This document shows, piece by piece, positions 42,301 through 55,483 of a stretch of 64,000 nucleotides of DNA (position 1 is its first letter; every line of letters starts with the position of its first letter). Origin of the DNA: Diprion similis (taxonomy: Eukaryota > Arthropoda > Insecta > Hymenoptera > Diprionidae); assembly GCF_021155765.1 (NCBI RefSeq), contig NC_060114.1, positions 14,455,501 to 14,519,500 of the forward strand, given 5' to 3'. The notes beneath the pieces were generated by a model. The model was not told the origin of the DNA. It ran no database searches and saw only the letters and a list, made by a program, of their open reading frames with translations. A program made the translations under genes and the position numbers.

Positions 42301-44233
42301 TGGAGAGCGTACAGAGGCCCGCGAGGTTCGGAGGTGTGTCACGGATTGTGTGAAGCACCTTCATATCTCTGATATTGTGAATGTAGAGTGATTCCTCGAG
42401 GCATACGACCAGTCTCTGTATTGAAAACAGGAATTCAGATCATTTTTTAGAGGCACGTGAAAATTAACAAGACAATAGAAAATATCTGTAAAAAATATTT
42501 TTCATCGCACATGCGTCGAAAAGCCGTTTTTCGATACTACGGATAAATTCTGTTGCTTTGGGTAAGATTTACTAACCGCTCTATTCAATTTCACAGCCAG
42601 AATGGTATTGGAATAACTGTAGTTGCAGATTTCTGTCCCTTTACGAAAATGGCATACTTTCAGCTTACGGGGGGAGGAGAGGCTGACCACTGCGACAAGA
42701 CTGCTGCTGAACAGCCGCTCGACAATGCATATGTCCTCAGAATCTGTATGGAATTACCAATCATGAAATTTAGGCAATTTAACAAATTTGGATCGAGAAA
42801 TAAAGGTGTTACTTACCATTTTCATAAATTTTTTCCAAGTGGTCAACAGAGTTGAGAGAAAAGATTTTGTGCCCTGACTTCGTGCCAACCGCTAGGGATC
42901 TAATAAATTAATAAAACAATTCAATTTACTTGTACACAACTTGAAAAGAATATATGAACAACTTTTTATTTTCATTTATATCAAAGTATGTACTAATAAT
43001 AAGTAGATATAATTCTTACTCAAGATGGGCACGTTGTTTGAATTTGACGATATAAAAATAAAGGCTAGAATGTTTCTTTCTTTTCTTTTATTTTGAATTT
43101 AGTATCAGTTGTTTTATCAAAATTGACGACCATAACAAGGTCATAACTAGAAAAACTAATATAGAATAAAATGTGTTTATCAAGTGTTTAATTTGATATG
43201 TAATGAGGTTGAAGAATTTTCTCAACTGTCACAATAATTACAAGTAACGAATAACTAAACAGTGCAAGAAGTTCATCACTGTATTCGACATATGTTCAAA
43301 GCTCTGAGGTAAAGTACACAAAGGATCATTAGTATTCAGAGTCTGTCATGCCATTGGTCGATGGTATTTCGCAAGATTTGTGGCTGCAGCTTCAGCAATA
43401 GCAAATGAACAGGCACTGCATTTCTTAAATTATTTTTATGATAAGTGAGAAAAATGCAAGTTAGTTATTCATGGGAAAGAAATTTACATTCGCAGCAATG
43501 AAAGCAAGCATTATTAATTAAATGGAAGAAAAAATAGAGATAAAATGAAAAAATTAGAAAGGATAAACAGATAGCCTCGAGCTTTGTGTATGTGCGTACT
43601 ACCACTAAGCATATTTCGTGTTTTTGCACTAAACTGTTGCATCATCGCGTCTTTCACGAATTACGGTTTTAAGCACTGTTAAACGATGACTGCACATTGC
43701 AAATCAGTAAGATAATTCTTAATGACGTATAGAACGCTTATTTTCGTCTCGCGAATTACAAAACAAAAATAAAGAGATAAAAATATGACAGAAGTCGTGA
43801 CGAATAATCCCCCTTTTTCCTCAGCGTGCCTGTTGTGATCTAATAATAATATTGCTAGTGAAAATGAAAATGATAAAGAAAATATACACAATAGAAATAT
43901 ATGTATATACGCGCGTATGCGCTCTGTTTACGCGCTGTTTGTGGTTCAGAGTAGGCGAAATATAGATGCTAATGATTTTCGAAGGCATTTCGTAATTCTT
44001 AAAGAAGGTGGATACGATGACGTGGGACTGTGACGAATATGGTATAAAATAGTACGTAATGGGTTGGTCATTGGCGTTTGCGAGTTGTTTACTTACGTGC
44101 AATCTTGATTGAAATTAACAAAGAAAACACCACTCTGAGGATCAGCGGTTTGATTTGCGAGGTTCATGAGGCCAGATATACCGTATTTAAATCCCTGTGT
44201 CAACACATCAACGTTACGCGCTAGATTTTGCAT
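36314..44233 (-). CDS. WIPI2: WIPI2/Atg18-type phosphoinositide-binding autophagy protein
   Basis: PROPPINs bind PI3P on the forming autophagosome; WIPI2 recruits the Atg16-Atg5-Atg12 complex. Ten minus-strand exons join in phase: 44097-44233, 42817-42899, 42577-42743, 42221-42415, 42019-42135, 41782-41936, 41403-41570, 41110-41217, 40773-40873, 36314-36423. They give 446 residues (human WIPI2 454). The seven-bladed propeller includes [60 protein letters not shown] and [13 protein letters not shown]. The PI-binding FRRG motif is at residues 243-246 ([11 protein letters not shown]). The final exon, 4.3 kb downstream, encodes [17 protein letters not shown] before the stop and matches the conserved vertebrate tail (LRLDEDSEHPPMILRTD); its phase fits exon 9 directly. 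The start is the ATG at 44233; a second in-frame Met lies at the conserved GLMNLANQ. Exon 9 (Thr/Ala-rich) is variable in the family. Alternative exons in the long last intron cannot be excluded. Confidence 0.95.
37709..37730. repeat. (AAT)n microsatellite in WIPI2 last intron
   Basis: A trinucleotide AAT tract. A second, interrupted AAT tract lies at about 37888-37920. Confidence 0.85.
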
Positions 44234-44639
44234 AAATCAGACGACTGCCTTTTAGATATAACTTTCGTTGGATTATACGACCTTGGAAGAATTACTCTCC
44301 AAACACGTACGCTCGCTTGGTCGGACTGTTATTCCGTATCCATATTGAACCTGAAACAGCTGACATTCTTCGCTGACCATGGAACGGCGGAACTGAAACA
44401 TCAGATAACGTTCCGCCGTTCCCTCAGTGGCTATCTCGCTTCTACTCTTCACACCGCGTTCTTTCTTCTTTTGTCTTTCGTTAGCATGCGCGCGCAGCAG
44501 AGACCGTGAAAAATATAATAATACTGGAATCATGCAGCGTCAAGGGCGGGGGCGTGGGGGTTTTGGAGAGTAAAATAGCATGGAAGGAAAGTGTCGTCTC
44601 CTTCTATCAGCTACTACGCATGAGTGGGAGAGTCTAAGC

Positions 44640-45373
44640 CAGGGATGAATAGCTTTTCCCTAACTGTTCTCGTTCCCTCCCCCTGGTGCAGCAAATTACA
44701 GGGTCCCGTTAAGCTTCTTACTTGGGTCAAGAATATGGTATTCTTTTGTTTGAGCCTGCCTGAGTCACGAATTCGGGGATTCTATTGTTCTTTGGGACCG
44801 GGCCGATCGCTCAGGTGCTTTTCGGCCTTCGGCTTTGTTCCCTTGCAATGGGCAGGGTTGCCAGAACCTTTTTACTCGAGGTAGCCTAGCCGCAGCAGTC
44901 GTGTAGCCCCGAAATAGCCCCGTCGTGGCGCGCAGGTAGTTAAGGCCGGAATTTTTATTTAAATTCAAAAGTTGATTACCAATGTTAACTTAAATACAAT
45001 TATTGAGCGTTATTGAATTAAAAGTTACAATCAGCAGATAGAAAAAAAAATTTCAGTCTTATTCCTATACGCATACAATGATTGTTACATCTTTAAAATT
45101 CGTACTAACATCAATTGACATACATACAAAAAAATTTGAAAGAAATTCTTGTTATCGTATCATATTTTTTCGAAATAAACAATAAACAGGTCAATTCTTA
45201 TATGCATGACAAAAAAATATATATCCGAGTTGGCTACCTGTAGCCCATGGCCGATAAATAAAATATTATCGACGTTTGGTAAGGAAGATAGCCCATTGGC
45301 GCTAAGTAGCCACATCTGGCAACACTGGTAATGGGTCGCTGACAGGAAAAAGTGCCCCAATTGGCCACCCCTG
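44640..45373. mobile_element. Possible older hAT-like element interrupted by a younger one
   Basis: The outer ends read CAGGGATGAATAGCTTTTCC on the left and, in reverse complement, CAGGGGTGGCCAATTGGGGC then ACTTTTTCC on the right. Flanking octamers GTCTAAGC and ATCTAACA share a five-base core. CAGGG starts are typical of hAT elements. The ends are diverged, so this is suggestive only. Confidence 0.38.
44853..45327. mobile_element. hAT-type non-autonomous element (MITE), 475 bp
   Basis: The left end CAGGGTTGCCAGA and the right end TCTGGCAACACTG are inverse at 12 of 13 positions. The flanking octamers GCAATGGG (44845-44852) and GTAATGGG (45328-45335) match at 7 of 8 and act as an 8-bp target duplication, as expected for hAT transposases. 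Subterminal TAGCC/GGCTA words occur several times near both ends, like transposase-binding repeats. It has no coding capacity, so it must have moved in trans. It lies 0.6 kb upstream of the WIPI2 start. Confidence 0.8.
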
Positions 45374-47847
45374 ATCTAACAAGAACCCCGTCCGTAATGG
45401 GCACAGACGCTGGTGTACAAGCTTTTTGAAAGACTGTACCGGTGCAATAAAGACAGCGCTTCACTTTCGAACCATCGCTCTCTCTGGAACGGCAGCCGTA
45501 TACCTAGAACGACCTAGCCATGTAGCGATTGTCCGAGTATTGTTATATTTCATTGTCAGTGACGCACCCTGGCCCCGATGCTGACCGTGTCTCCCAATTA
45601 TTTACATAATGATTATTTTTTTAGAGCAGTAAATGATGTTGAAATTATATTTCTATAAATTAAAAATTCCAATATAGGTTTCTTTCTGAAATATAGCTTA
45701 TTGAAAATTGGATCACACACATTTATTATAGATGTAAATAAAACTGCCTGATTGTTGTCTTACTTCATAGAAAACTATGCATAAATCGATTCTCTTCGAT
45801 TCAAACGAGACTCTCAGAATTTTTCGACTATTTCTAGGATCATCCACGGTTTCCACACACCGTTGTGCTGGTACTGAAAATTCAAACCTTCCCGCCGCAG
45901 TAAATTCTGCAAAATAAGATATAACGATGTCGTCTATTGGCCACCACACTGCCACTCCATGCAGCGGACATTATGTATTCGCACGAATACACATATGTGC
46001 ATATATCTATACATATGTATGTTGGCGTACGCTACGTGTGTCACAAATGATATTCGTACGATATCGAATCATTGACATTCGTGCATATGATTGTTATTAT
46101 TAACACGTGTGCACGCATGTATGTACACAATATGAGGAAGCAGATCAGGGCAATCTTTCTATCGAATCAATGTATAAATAAGACATTAATTGTTTTCGTA
46201 CAAATTAAAGCGTTCCAGTTTATTGTTAGGTTTCTTATCCCATATTAGCATAACACCAAATCTTCGCCACGCTTGTACCTACTAAACAATGTCAGCTGGC
46301 AAAGGATAGACCAAGGATAAGCTGCGGATTATCAGATCGGTGATGACGGTTTACTCATTTTGTTTCTCCCTTTTTCCACCCCTCGATATTTTCTCCCAGT
46401 TTCGCTCCCAACATTAGGCGATACAATTACGTTATTGTTCGCTAATTTATCGGTCCCGTATCAGCATGACCGTCAACGAAGCGAAGGGTGCAATGAGGGG
46501 GAGCGCGACATACTGTAGAGCCTGTTAGAGCCTGTAAGTATAAACGGCGAGTTGAGGCTTCGAGACAAAAGCAGAGGTTCCGAGGCTCGGAGCAAGCCAG
46601 AGGTGCTCGCGTATTCGTGCGGTGTGGAGTGCGTGTGGCGGGTATCAAAAGCCCCGCAGAAAGTGTCCTGGGAGGAAGGGGTTGATCGTGTGGCATCCGT
46701 CACTAGATTTAATGGTAAAAATGAAGCCCGCACACTGTGGATATCTTAACTGGCCACGTTATTTCCTCCTTATCTATCGTACATGCATGTATGTATGTAC
46801 AACGTACGTATGCGTGAAATGTGATTTATTCACGCATTCATTTTGTACATACATAATTTGATCATGGAATGAGATCGATATGCAATACATAATTATCACG
46901 CTTATCTCAATCCACTGCAGCGATCTACGCGGCTGGATCTGTATGAACATACATACGATGACGGATTAAATTCTAAATGAACACACGATTTTTCCTGCTT
47001 TTAAAAGAGTGAAAAGAAAATTATTGAAAAAAAAATTGAATCGCGTTGGCTATTCACTCTCTTAGCAAACGGGAGACGTGCAGCTGTGCCAACAGCGGGT
47101 CACATCTACTTTCAACATTAAAACGGTCGTCTTGCACAGTTTGCACTGAATCTATTTCTATTATTCAACAATGAAAAGCCGAACGGATTTTTTTTTTTTC
47201 ACACCATATTGAAGTTAGCGACGTTATCGTATAACCATTAATGCTGAGGAAAGACCGTTATTTCACGATTTTTAAATTGTTTGCAATGCTTTAAACCGTA
47301 ACAAAACAAAACACACTCGTATTCTGAAATCTTAATACCTTGAAAATCATTGTTAAATTAAGAAAGTAGCTATTTCCCTCCCAATGTTTCCTTATGATAA
47401 AGTTACTAACTTCAATCTCGTGTATTTTCACGCATTGATCTTGGCAACAACGCGATAACGATTTTTCATACTAATATGTATACATATATGTTACACGTAT
47501 GCACGTAATGTGTGCAGAATATATCGAGAATCTTTTTTCTAACATACAAAATTGATAATTTCACTTTTTTTTTTGCTGGATAAAGGAAAAATAAAAAGCT
47601 CGATATTTATATTATTATAAGGATTTATCGTTACATTTATTATTTACTTAATTCTTTCATTATATGAGCACGCATACGTGTTAATAATATTGACTATCTG
47701 TAATCCTTTTCTGCAGTGACGGTATTGTAATAGAGCAGAGAGTAAAAATGTCGGAAGGAAAGAGGTGGAGAGAGGAAGCGTTAAATATGGCATAACAAGG
47801 AGATTTGGATCGCTTCATCTTTAACATTGGTGTCCGTTTGAATTATA

Positions 47848-50800
47848 ATGAATCTCAACATGGATGGATTTCGTCTTCACCATCTGATCTCTGGCCCTAT
47901 AGCCAATCTATTGCAGTCAAAATGGATTAAAGAGTAAGACGTTACGTCACGAATTTACATTGGGGATAGTAAACTTTGAATGGTAGAATGACAAGTAAAT
48001 TATATACGCTATGTCATACGAATTAAAATAAGTGTCCTGTAGGTTTTCATCCTTCTTTGCTAACAGTGAAGTATTACTAACCAGTTTTGTAATTTTAACT
48101 ACGCATGTTAGAATTCTAGAATATTTCACCTGGTATTTGGACAGCAATTCTCGACTTTATTTTTTAATGTTATAACATTCAAAGATCAGATTTTACCCAA
48201 ATATGTCATGAAATCTCTCCAACGATTTAGGCCTTCCACTGAAATCACTGAAGTTCATTTCTTGCCTGCTGAATGTGTATAGAGGATGATAATAATAATA
48301 GAGTATTTTAAGTAGATTTTCTACTTGCTATGCTTCCATTTATTTATGAGGACGAAGTTAGTAACGTACATTACTGTAACAACGCATGCTTAGGAAACAT
48401 CTTTACATCGCACCTTCAGGATTATCTGAGAGTTAGTAAATCATACTAAACAAACATACTTATAACTTGAAATACCAACTTTTTGATAATCATTTTAAAA
48501 TTACACAATAATCAACTTTTCTCTGATATTTCGTTACCTTAACGTTACTCACTTCAATCGCACGTTTATTTCCATTTCGAACTGAAATACGTCTAGTTAT
48601 TCGTTCTAGCAAATTGCGTATTCAAATTTATACTTGGCATAGTTAAACTATTTTCTAATAGTGGCTGTATAAGTTTGCTGATAATTACTGGCCTTTGAAA
48701 TTTGTGGTGAAGACAAATTTCAGTCTTTATTGTACTTTAGTTTGGCATTAGATTTGGTGTATGATATACAGGTAGTTGTGATCAAAGACTTTGCTTATGT
48801 AATAAACTCATCAGATTTAATGTCCTCTTTGTAGTTTATGTAAGATTTATGTAACTTGGGAATATTTATGTAACGTAATATCCTGCACAGTCAATCTAAT
48901 TAGGGGGATAGTGCATGAAATAGGTTTCTTTGGCGCATGATTTTATTACCATTATTGTTATGCAATTCATGTAAATTAATTTAGCAACAGGACATTATGC
49001 GTGGAAGTTTCAGTTATTCTTGGTAAAAATTTGCAGCTTTACAGCTTTTAAATGCGTTCGGTATTTAGCTACACGCGTGTTTCTCGAGCCTGTGAACCTC
49101 TAAATAATTATATTATCAAAGAGCCCTCGATCAGAAAGTTTTATCTCACTCAACAGAAGCTTTCATATGTATAATAATTCCAATTTGTGTATGATTTTAG
49201 TGAGTAGAGAGAGATTCTGTGTTGTAGCTAACTTCATGTGTATACAATTCCCCTCGCTTTTATACATTGATAAATATATACGTATTAAATTTAATTAAGT
49301 AAATAAACGCATGATCAGCGGGATCATGGAAATACACAAGTTTTGTTTGATTTATTGAATGATTGATTTTACAAACGTATGCAAATTTTCCTAAAAATTA
49401 TTAACGAACGTATAATAATTCTGAAACATAGGTGTATGTGTATATTAATGCATGCGCTTGCGAATGTGCGATATTTCTTGATTTTAACATCGGTAAGCCG
49501 ATACGTGCGTCATAGTGCACAAGATGTAAGAGAAAATGCATGATGATTGAAATTTTTTATAATCCAGGAGCCGCAGTCTTCTGTATAGATTTAGACGGTG
49601 TCGCACACACTCTTGAAGGTTTCCAAGTCGACAGAAACTTCCGCTATTTAACCCTGTAGTGATTGATTTCCATATAATTGAAGTTATGTTGTAAAACCAA
49701 TTCTTGAAATTTTTCTTCTGATTATATGCTTATCACAAAATTAATCTGGTCCTTTGACCTTTATTTATGATTTTCCGTTTCTACTGTTATTATCATTATT
49801 ACAATTATTATCTTTATCGCTATGATTATTTCGATTATTATTATCATCATTGTTTGTGTTACTATTTTTTTTTATTTAAATCGAGATGAAATATATACAC
49901 TGAAAGGGAATATTAGAAGTCAATTGACACGACTTTGGTCACATTATGGCAGCTGTTGACCACACGATTAGCATGTTTTCTCTTCGAGGCAGTAAATTTG
50001 CTCCAATTACACGTAATGTGAGCCCCGTTTTATTGTAAACTATAGTAAGGGATAAAGTTCTGCATTAGAAAGTCACAATACTACTGCCTGATCGGATGAT
50101 TTCAATACTTATCATGTTACGATGGGTAATATCTCAGGGCAAATCAGAACTAATTTCACAAGTAATTATGCAACAATTGTTGCAAATTTAGTGTAAACAT
50201 ACGTACATCGCAGTACAAATGTGAGAAAAAAAAAATTGTGAAACCAATAAAGTGATGAGTAAATCAAAAAATAATCTTCCAAATCATAAGTAAGTCATTA
50301 ACAGAGATTAATGATGTAGTCAAAGTAATCAATTTCATATACATATACGTATAACTTTGCGCTACGATTATGGAAAAAATTTCAGATGAATAAACGAATA
50401 GAAAGTCGAATAGTTTTTCGTCAACAAGTTTCAGGAAAAAAAAAGGATTAGATTGCAAACATTGACAAGTAATTATAGGCGCAAATTCATCGACTAAGGA
50501 TTGCGGAACGTAAATATATTAGAAAGTAAGTATAATTGTATTTATTGATTGTATGAGAAGAAGAAAAAAGTTGAAAAGTAGATAAATAAATTGGTAGGTC
50601 ATTCATAGTTCAGTGTGAACCATTTCTAATGAATCGACGATGCCTCTTTGAACTATTAGCAAATCGGAAGGTTTTTCTTTTTCAAGCTTGACGCATGTTT
50701 GATATTGTAACACGTGCGATGTGCTCAACATAAATTCTGCGAGACTGCAGAAAAACAGGGGTAAACAAATGATCTGTCCGTTCATATGCACAATATATAT

Positions 50801-52340
50801 GTTAGATTAACAGCGTGCTTGCATATTGCACGTAACGAGCAAGAATGACTAAAAATAATCGATTTTAAATTGAATCGATTATTTTCAAACTAGATTAATC
50901 GACCGAATCGATTATTTTTCTTCACAATCGGTTTTTGTTTTTTACTCCCATGAACGATGCAATACATTATCAATTTATGTGACTTCCATAGTCTTACTTT
51001 CTAAGTAGCTATTTGATATATTAATTGAAAGATAAATGAATATTTTTATCTGAAATTGAAGAATACTTTGAATGAAACTATAAATTATAAAAAAATATTT
51101 GCCGCCATTAGGACTACATACTGAAAACGAAATTTTTCTTTCAAACGCACCGTTTCATAAAAATATGAAATAATCGATGAATTTTTAACAATTCGATCGA
51201 TTTTTTTTTCATGACTCGATTATCTTTAGCTTAATAGTCATCACTTTTACTTGAAACAGAAAATTTGTTGACCTTCTTGGGAATAATATTTGGAAGGAAT
51301 GTAAATAATTTTTAGAGAAATTACTGACGTTACGCATGTGATTAACAGAATTTATATTTGTACAATTTGCTGCAGAGTCAAATGGATGAATCCAAGAGCG
51401 TCGACCAACGAGGCTTATCAGCCAACCTCAGTAGAACACATAGCGAATGTCGTTACTCATGGGATGTGGGTGATGCCTTCGCTTCTGGCTGGTATAACGC
51501 TTGTCCAACGCTCCTCGACGCAAATGCAACTCATCTCTGCTCTGGTATACGGAACTGCGCTTCTTCTCGTCTTCACAATCTCCACGTTTTTCCATAGCGT
51601 ACATTACTGCAATCATAACAGGTAACGCCGATGTTCGTTACTTGTGTAACGCACGTTGTACCGAGCATCTCGCTGTTCCTTACTTATTCCACTATTTTCA
51701 CCATTATTTCTAGGCAGCTTAAGGATGCGCTACATCGATGCGATCGTGCAATGATATACGTCTTCATAGCAGCAACATACTTCCCGTGGTTAACGGTTAA
51801 AGATTTTTCGGACGACGGATTATTGATAGCAATGCGTTATCTTGTTTGGATTATGGCGATGCTTGGTATTCTATACCAACAAATCTTTCATGAGCGTTTC
51901 AAAATGCTCGAGACCATCTTTTATCTAGTCATGGGAATCGGACCCAGCATTGCGATCATCAATATTGTAAGTGTTTGACTTCTCTGGTGAACAAAATTAA
52001 ACATTAATTTGTCCCTCTTTTTGAATATCAAATTCGGACTATAATTTTTTAAGTCAAACAATTATATTACAATCCAATGTTTTTATTACAGACAGAAATC
52101 AGCGGTATAAAAGAGCTAAAAGTTGGCGGTCTGATATACGTAGCAGGCGTTGTATTCTTCAAATCGGATGGACGTATACCATGTGCGCATGCAATATGGC
52201 ATCTATTCGTGGCTGCGGCAGCAGCGTTCCACTACTACGCAATATTGAATTACCTTTATCCCAGTTCAGAGAACTTGGATCTGAATGTATCAGCGGGATC
52301 ACTTCATTCTGGTGTTTTGGAATCTCACTTGGAGCTTTAA
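47848..52340 (+). CDS. PAQR-family membrane protein, MMD (PAQR10/11) type
   Basis: MMD-type progestin and adipoQ receptor proteins are seven-span membrane proteins of Golgi/endomembranes related to hemolysin III; human MMD/MMD2 promote Ras signalling at the Golgi. Coding exons 47848-47933, 51376-51621, 51714-51966 and 52092-52340 join in phase to 277 residues (human MMD 238, MMD2 270). PAQR landmarks are [68 protein letters not shown] and HYYAI. The metal-site Ser-x3-His, Asp and His-x3-His residues appear present. The first coding exon lies 3.4 kb upstream; it was chosen because an ATG opens a clean frame to a gtaaga donor with matching phase (GA|A), but its sequence ([20 protein letters not shown]...) is not strongly conserved. 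Exon 4 can read to TAA at 52338-52340, or splice at 52286 (gtatca) to an exon at 52386-52511 with a different C-terminus (DMVKPDLLVSKDAIVELPMH...). Confidence 0.9.
47934..51375 (+). other. MMD-type gene intron 1
   Basis: A 3.4-kb AT-rich intron. It contains a cluster of ATCGATT words at about 50855-51235 and no supported coding exon on either strand. Confidence 0.45.
50855..51235. repeat. ATCGATT-rich segment, probable interspersed repeat
   Basis: AATAATCGATT and AATCGATTATT form an inverted pair at about 50855-50883. Further ATCGAT or ATCGAC words follow within 60 bases and again at 51175-51225 (ATAATCGATG, CGATCGATTTTTT, CTCGATTATC). The two clusters look like diverged ends of one element. 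Boundaries are approximate. Confidence 0.35.
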
Positions 52341-52385
52341 GTTTGAACGTAAATTGTAAATAATAGATAGAAATCAACTTTGCAG

Positions 52386-52511
52386 GATATGGTAAAGCCA
52401 GATCTGTTAGTCAGCAAAGACGCAATAGTTGAATTACCAATGCACAGTCTGATCTTCTTGCCACATAGCTCTCTAATATTCGAGGATACAAACCTTGATG
52501 ATATCCAGTAG
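52386..52511 (+). CDS. Alternative terminal exon of the MMD-type gene
   Basis: After a ...ttgcag acceptor, 41 codons are open to TAG, in the phase left by a potential donor at 52287 (or any phase-0 donor in exon 4). The encoded tail ends EDTNLDDIQ and carries a hydrophobic HSLIFLPHSSLIF stretch. It is either an alternative last exon or the true end of the protein. Confidence 0.4.
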   Translation, partial: DMVKPDLLVSKDAIVELPMHSLIFLPHSSLIFEDTNLDDIQ

Positions 52512-55483
52512 TATAATGCTCACGGCTTTGATTTAAAAGAAGCTTGTATCACTTGAAACGTGAAAAATGATGCTTCGAGATTCCGAGAACTGTGCGTTCT
52601 CAATGTTTTTGTTCACATTTTTTCAAATCGTCCACAAAATTTATTCGAAAACTAACCGACTGTTGACCAATTCCTTTAAACAAATTTCTCGATCCTAAAT
52701 ATCATAAATTACAGGTGAAATTTTACACTGTAAATATATAAACATGTTTTATATAATTGTAAAATTGTTTTCGTCAACTCTCACAGGGTATATACCTTCT
52801 TGAATCAACAAATGTTGATAAAGAATTCTCAATTAGATATCGAAGTATGATATCCATATAGATTGATAATAAATTGCCAAATTTTTAGGATATTTCAGAA
52901 TCTCATTGCTAATTTCTTAAAGAATAGTAGCTCTAATAATTTGTTATTCTAGTGAAACTAGTGTAAATGAAAACGTGATTCTTTGCGGTAAAATACGCAT
53001 AATTACAATTGTTCTATATTCTCTAAAAAAAAAAATACTAAAGTGATGTATGAAATCATTACTCATTAGGTAAAAAGAAATATATATATACGTAGCTGAA
53101 TTCAAATTTATGTAGTATCGTACCGAAAGCCTCAAGCTCACACGATACTGAATCTACATCACTTATAAACATTGGCTCGTTTAGTTGACACGCAAATTTC
53201 TTCCATATGATTTTTTATTTCTTTTGCTCAATAATACGAAACATATTTACTCTCGTCAATCTAGCAGTAGACATTTGTCCTCCGTAATAATATACATGAT
53301 TAGGCAGAAACATTTATTAATGATTTAATCGTATAAATGATAGTAATCTTGACTTTATTATATTACTCATATTACTAACTTGTTAGGTATAAATATTTGA
53401 ACCAATTATTCTCCGGTAAAAATTATTCGAACTCCGCGGTTGCAAAGGTTGTTTCTTCTGTTTGCCAAAAGTATTTGTTCAAAATCCAGCTAAAATATAG
53501 TTTAGAAGAATAGATATTATTGTTGTTTACTTTAATGTTTATCGTAGCTTATGAAGTTTGATTGCGCCAAATAAGCAAATATCTACATTTAATAGTCCAT
53601 GAAGAGTCGAATAGGTCAAATTGTAATAACATACACTCCCCGTGTAATAAGATGTCCTTTATAGAATGATCTGGTGGTATCATAGATTTTTTGATTCTTC
53701 CATCCGAATATAAATACTTGTAGTAATGTTATGAATTCCAAAAAATTACAAGCAAGTACATAAGGTAACGATACGTAATAGTTTGAAGAGCATGATATTC
53801 TAGAATATAATAACTGGTGAATTCTCCAATGAATCCATTTGATGGATGTATTTGACATTTGTAAATTAATTATTATATATTTATAATCATTACCCACTTT
53901 TTAGTGCAATATTTAGCCTGTAAGGCATATTCAAGATTCTTATTGGAATTGTCGCTTTGCAATGCGTCATCTAGCGGGAAAAAATGTAACTAATACAATC
54001 AGGCTAACATCTGAGCGTTGACCGTATTTTTTCCGCGTGTGGATGGTAGAACAGGTATATTATTGATTATGTTTGATTAATTTATGTGACATGAGTAATT
54101 TGAAACCCCAATAATTACGATTTGCCTCGATTAAAATTAAGAACTTAGGTTATATGGTGATAAAATGGCGCCGAAAACCAGGCTCTGTGTCATGAGGACA
54201 TTTTTCAATACTAATGTATTCTTCTTTAGTATTGCAAGCCATGTCATTATTATTGCAATTTCGACAGACAAATTCAGAATGGGAAGCGTGAATTACATTG
54301 GTTTGGCCAGGCTAGTATGTAATTCAAAATTTCCAAAGACTAGACAAAAGCTACGATCTTGTCTATTGTAAAATTTTCCCACCTTAGTTAAAAAAAAAGA
54401 AAAATTTCCTGGAAACTAAAATCAAGTATCTTATTATTTTCATATTGTGTTCATTCGCTATACGTTGTAAAGAATTTTATTTTCTTATTTACATGTGATT
54501 CTATAAATTATTTGTTAAGTTAATATTATATTCAATTAAAAATTAATCACACATTCATTCCCTTATAGAATCGTTAATTTTTAATTGGAAAATTGAACAA
54601 CAAAGAAGAAGAAGAAAAAAAAACACAAGCATTCATTCACATAATTTATTTTCTGTTTAATTATCTCGAAAAAAGATGATTCACGATAATAAACGATACG
54701 TATTATCATGGTCATTGCATGGAAAAATTTTCGCTATGGTAGCATCATGGATTGTATTGTACCAAAATGGTCACGAGTAGAAGAATACCAAAAAATACGA
54801 AATGACTTTGTAAATGTAAGCTGCTATATTGTCATAATTCAGTAAAGCGAATCTCAAATAATTTTTAATTTTCAATCGCATGTGAGACAGGAAATTCGTT
54901 TATTCTACGTCACATCCTTGCTATGCATATATTTATATGTGTATATATACACAAGTCTGAATGTAATTCTTAAATATAAATAAAAAATTGGGGAACATAT
55001 TGATTAAGTAATTGGTAACTGATAAAATTATGCTCATATTGAAAATAAAATAACTAGCAAAACTTCAAGATTGCGAAGAACGGTGTGAGCTTAAAATATG
55101 AGCATATGGTAAATGATGCGTAATATATGTGATCAATTCTATGTTAGTACCAATTTTTTTCACAATGAATATGCATATGTAACCGGATACTCTTCGTAGG
55201 TAGAGAAGGATTATGAATTATAATGGAGTCATGCGTACTGTATCGTATTGATTTCCTTATCCTATATGTATACTGCATTGACCCATGCGCTTATGAGCCA
55301 GTTCATTCAATTCTAATGAACAAATCTTGGCTCGAATTACATAGTACACCGATCATATGAGAATCATTTAACATTTCAATTGTGTGTAAATTTCTTCGAT
55401 CTAGTCGACGTGTCATTCCACAGAAACATAATAAATATAGTAGTATGATTTTGAATCGTCAGTGCTAACGAATATAATTCAAA

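Larger units (their letters stand above)
44234..47847. other. Spacer between divergent WIPI2 and MMD-type genes
   Basis: The WIPI2 promoter should lie just right of 44233. Transposable sequence occupies about 44640-45373. A CpG-richer stretch at about 46450-46720 is open in several frames on both strands and is the best candidate for a promoter or untranslated first exon of the MMD-type gene (possible donor gtaaaa at 46713). I do not support a separate protein there. Confidence 0.4.

Noticed and set aside
46442-46749. Overlapping frames on both strands in the CpG-richer patch
   Set aside because: Several frames are open at once, which reflects base composition; more likely a promoter or untranslated exon.
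54165-54371. 68-codon frame with hydrophobic middle
   Set aside because: It has a good start context but no recognised family, no partner exon in phase that I can defend, and a length expected by chance.
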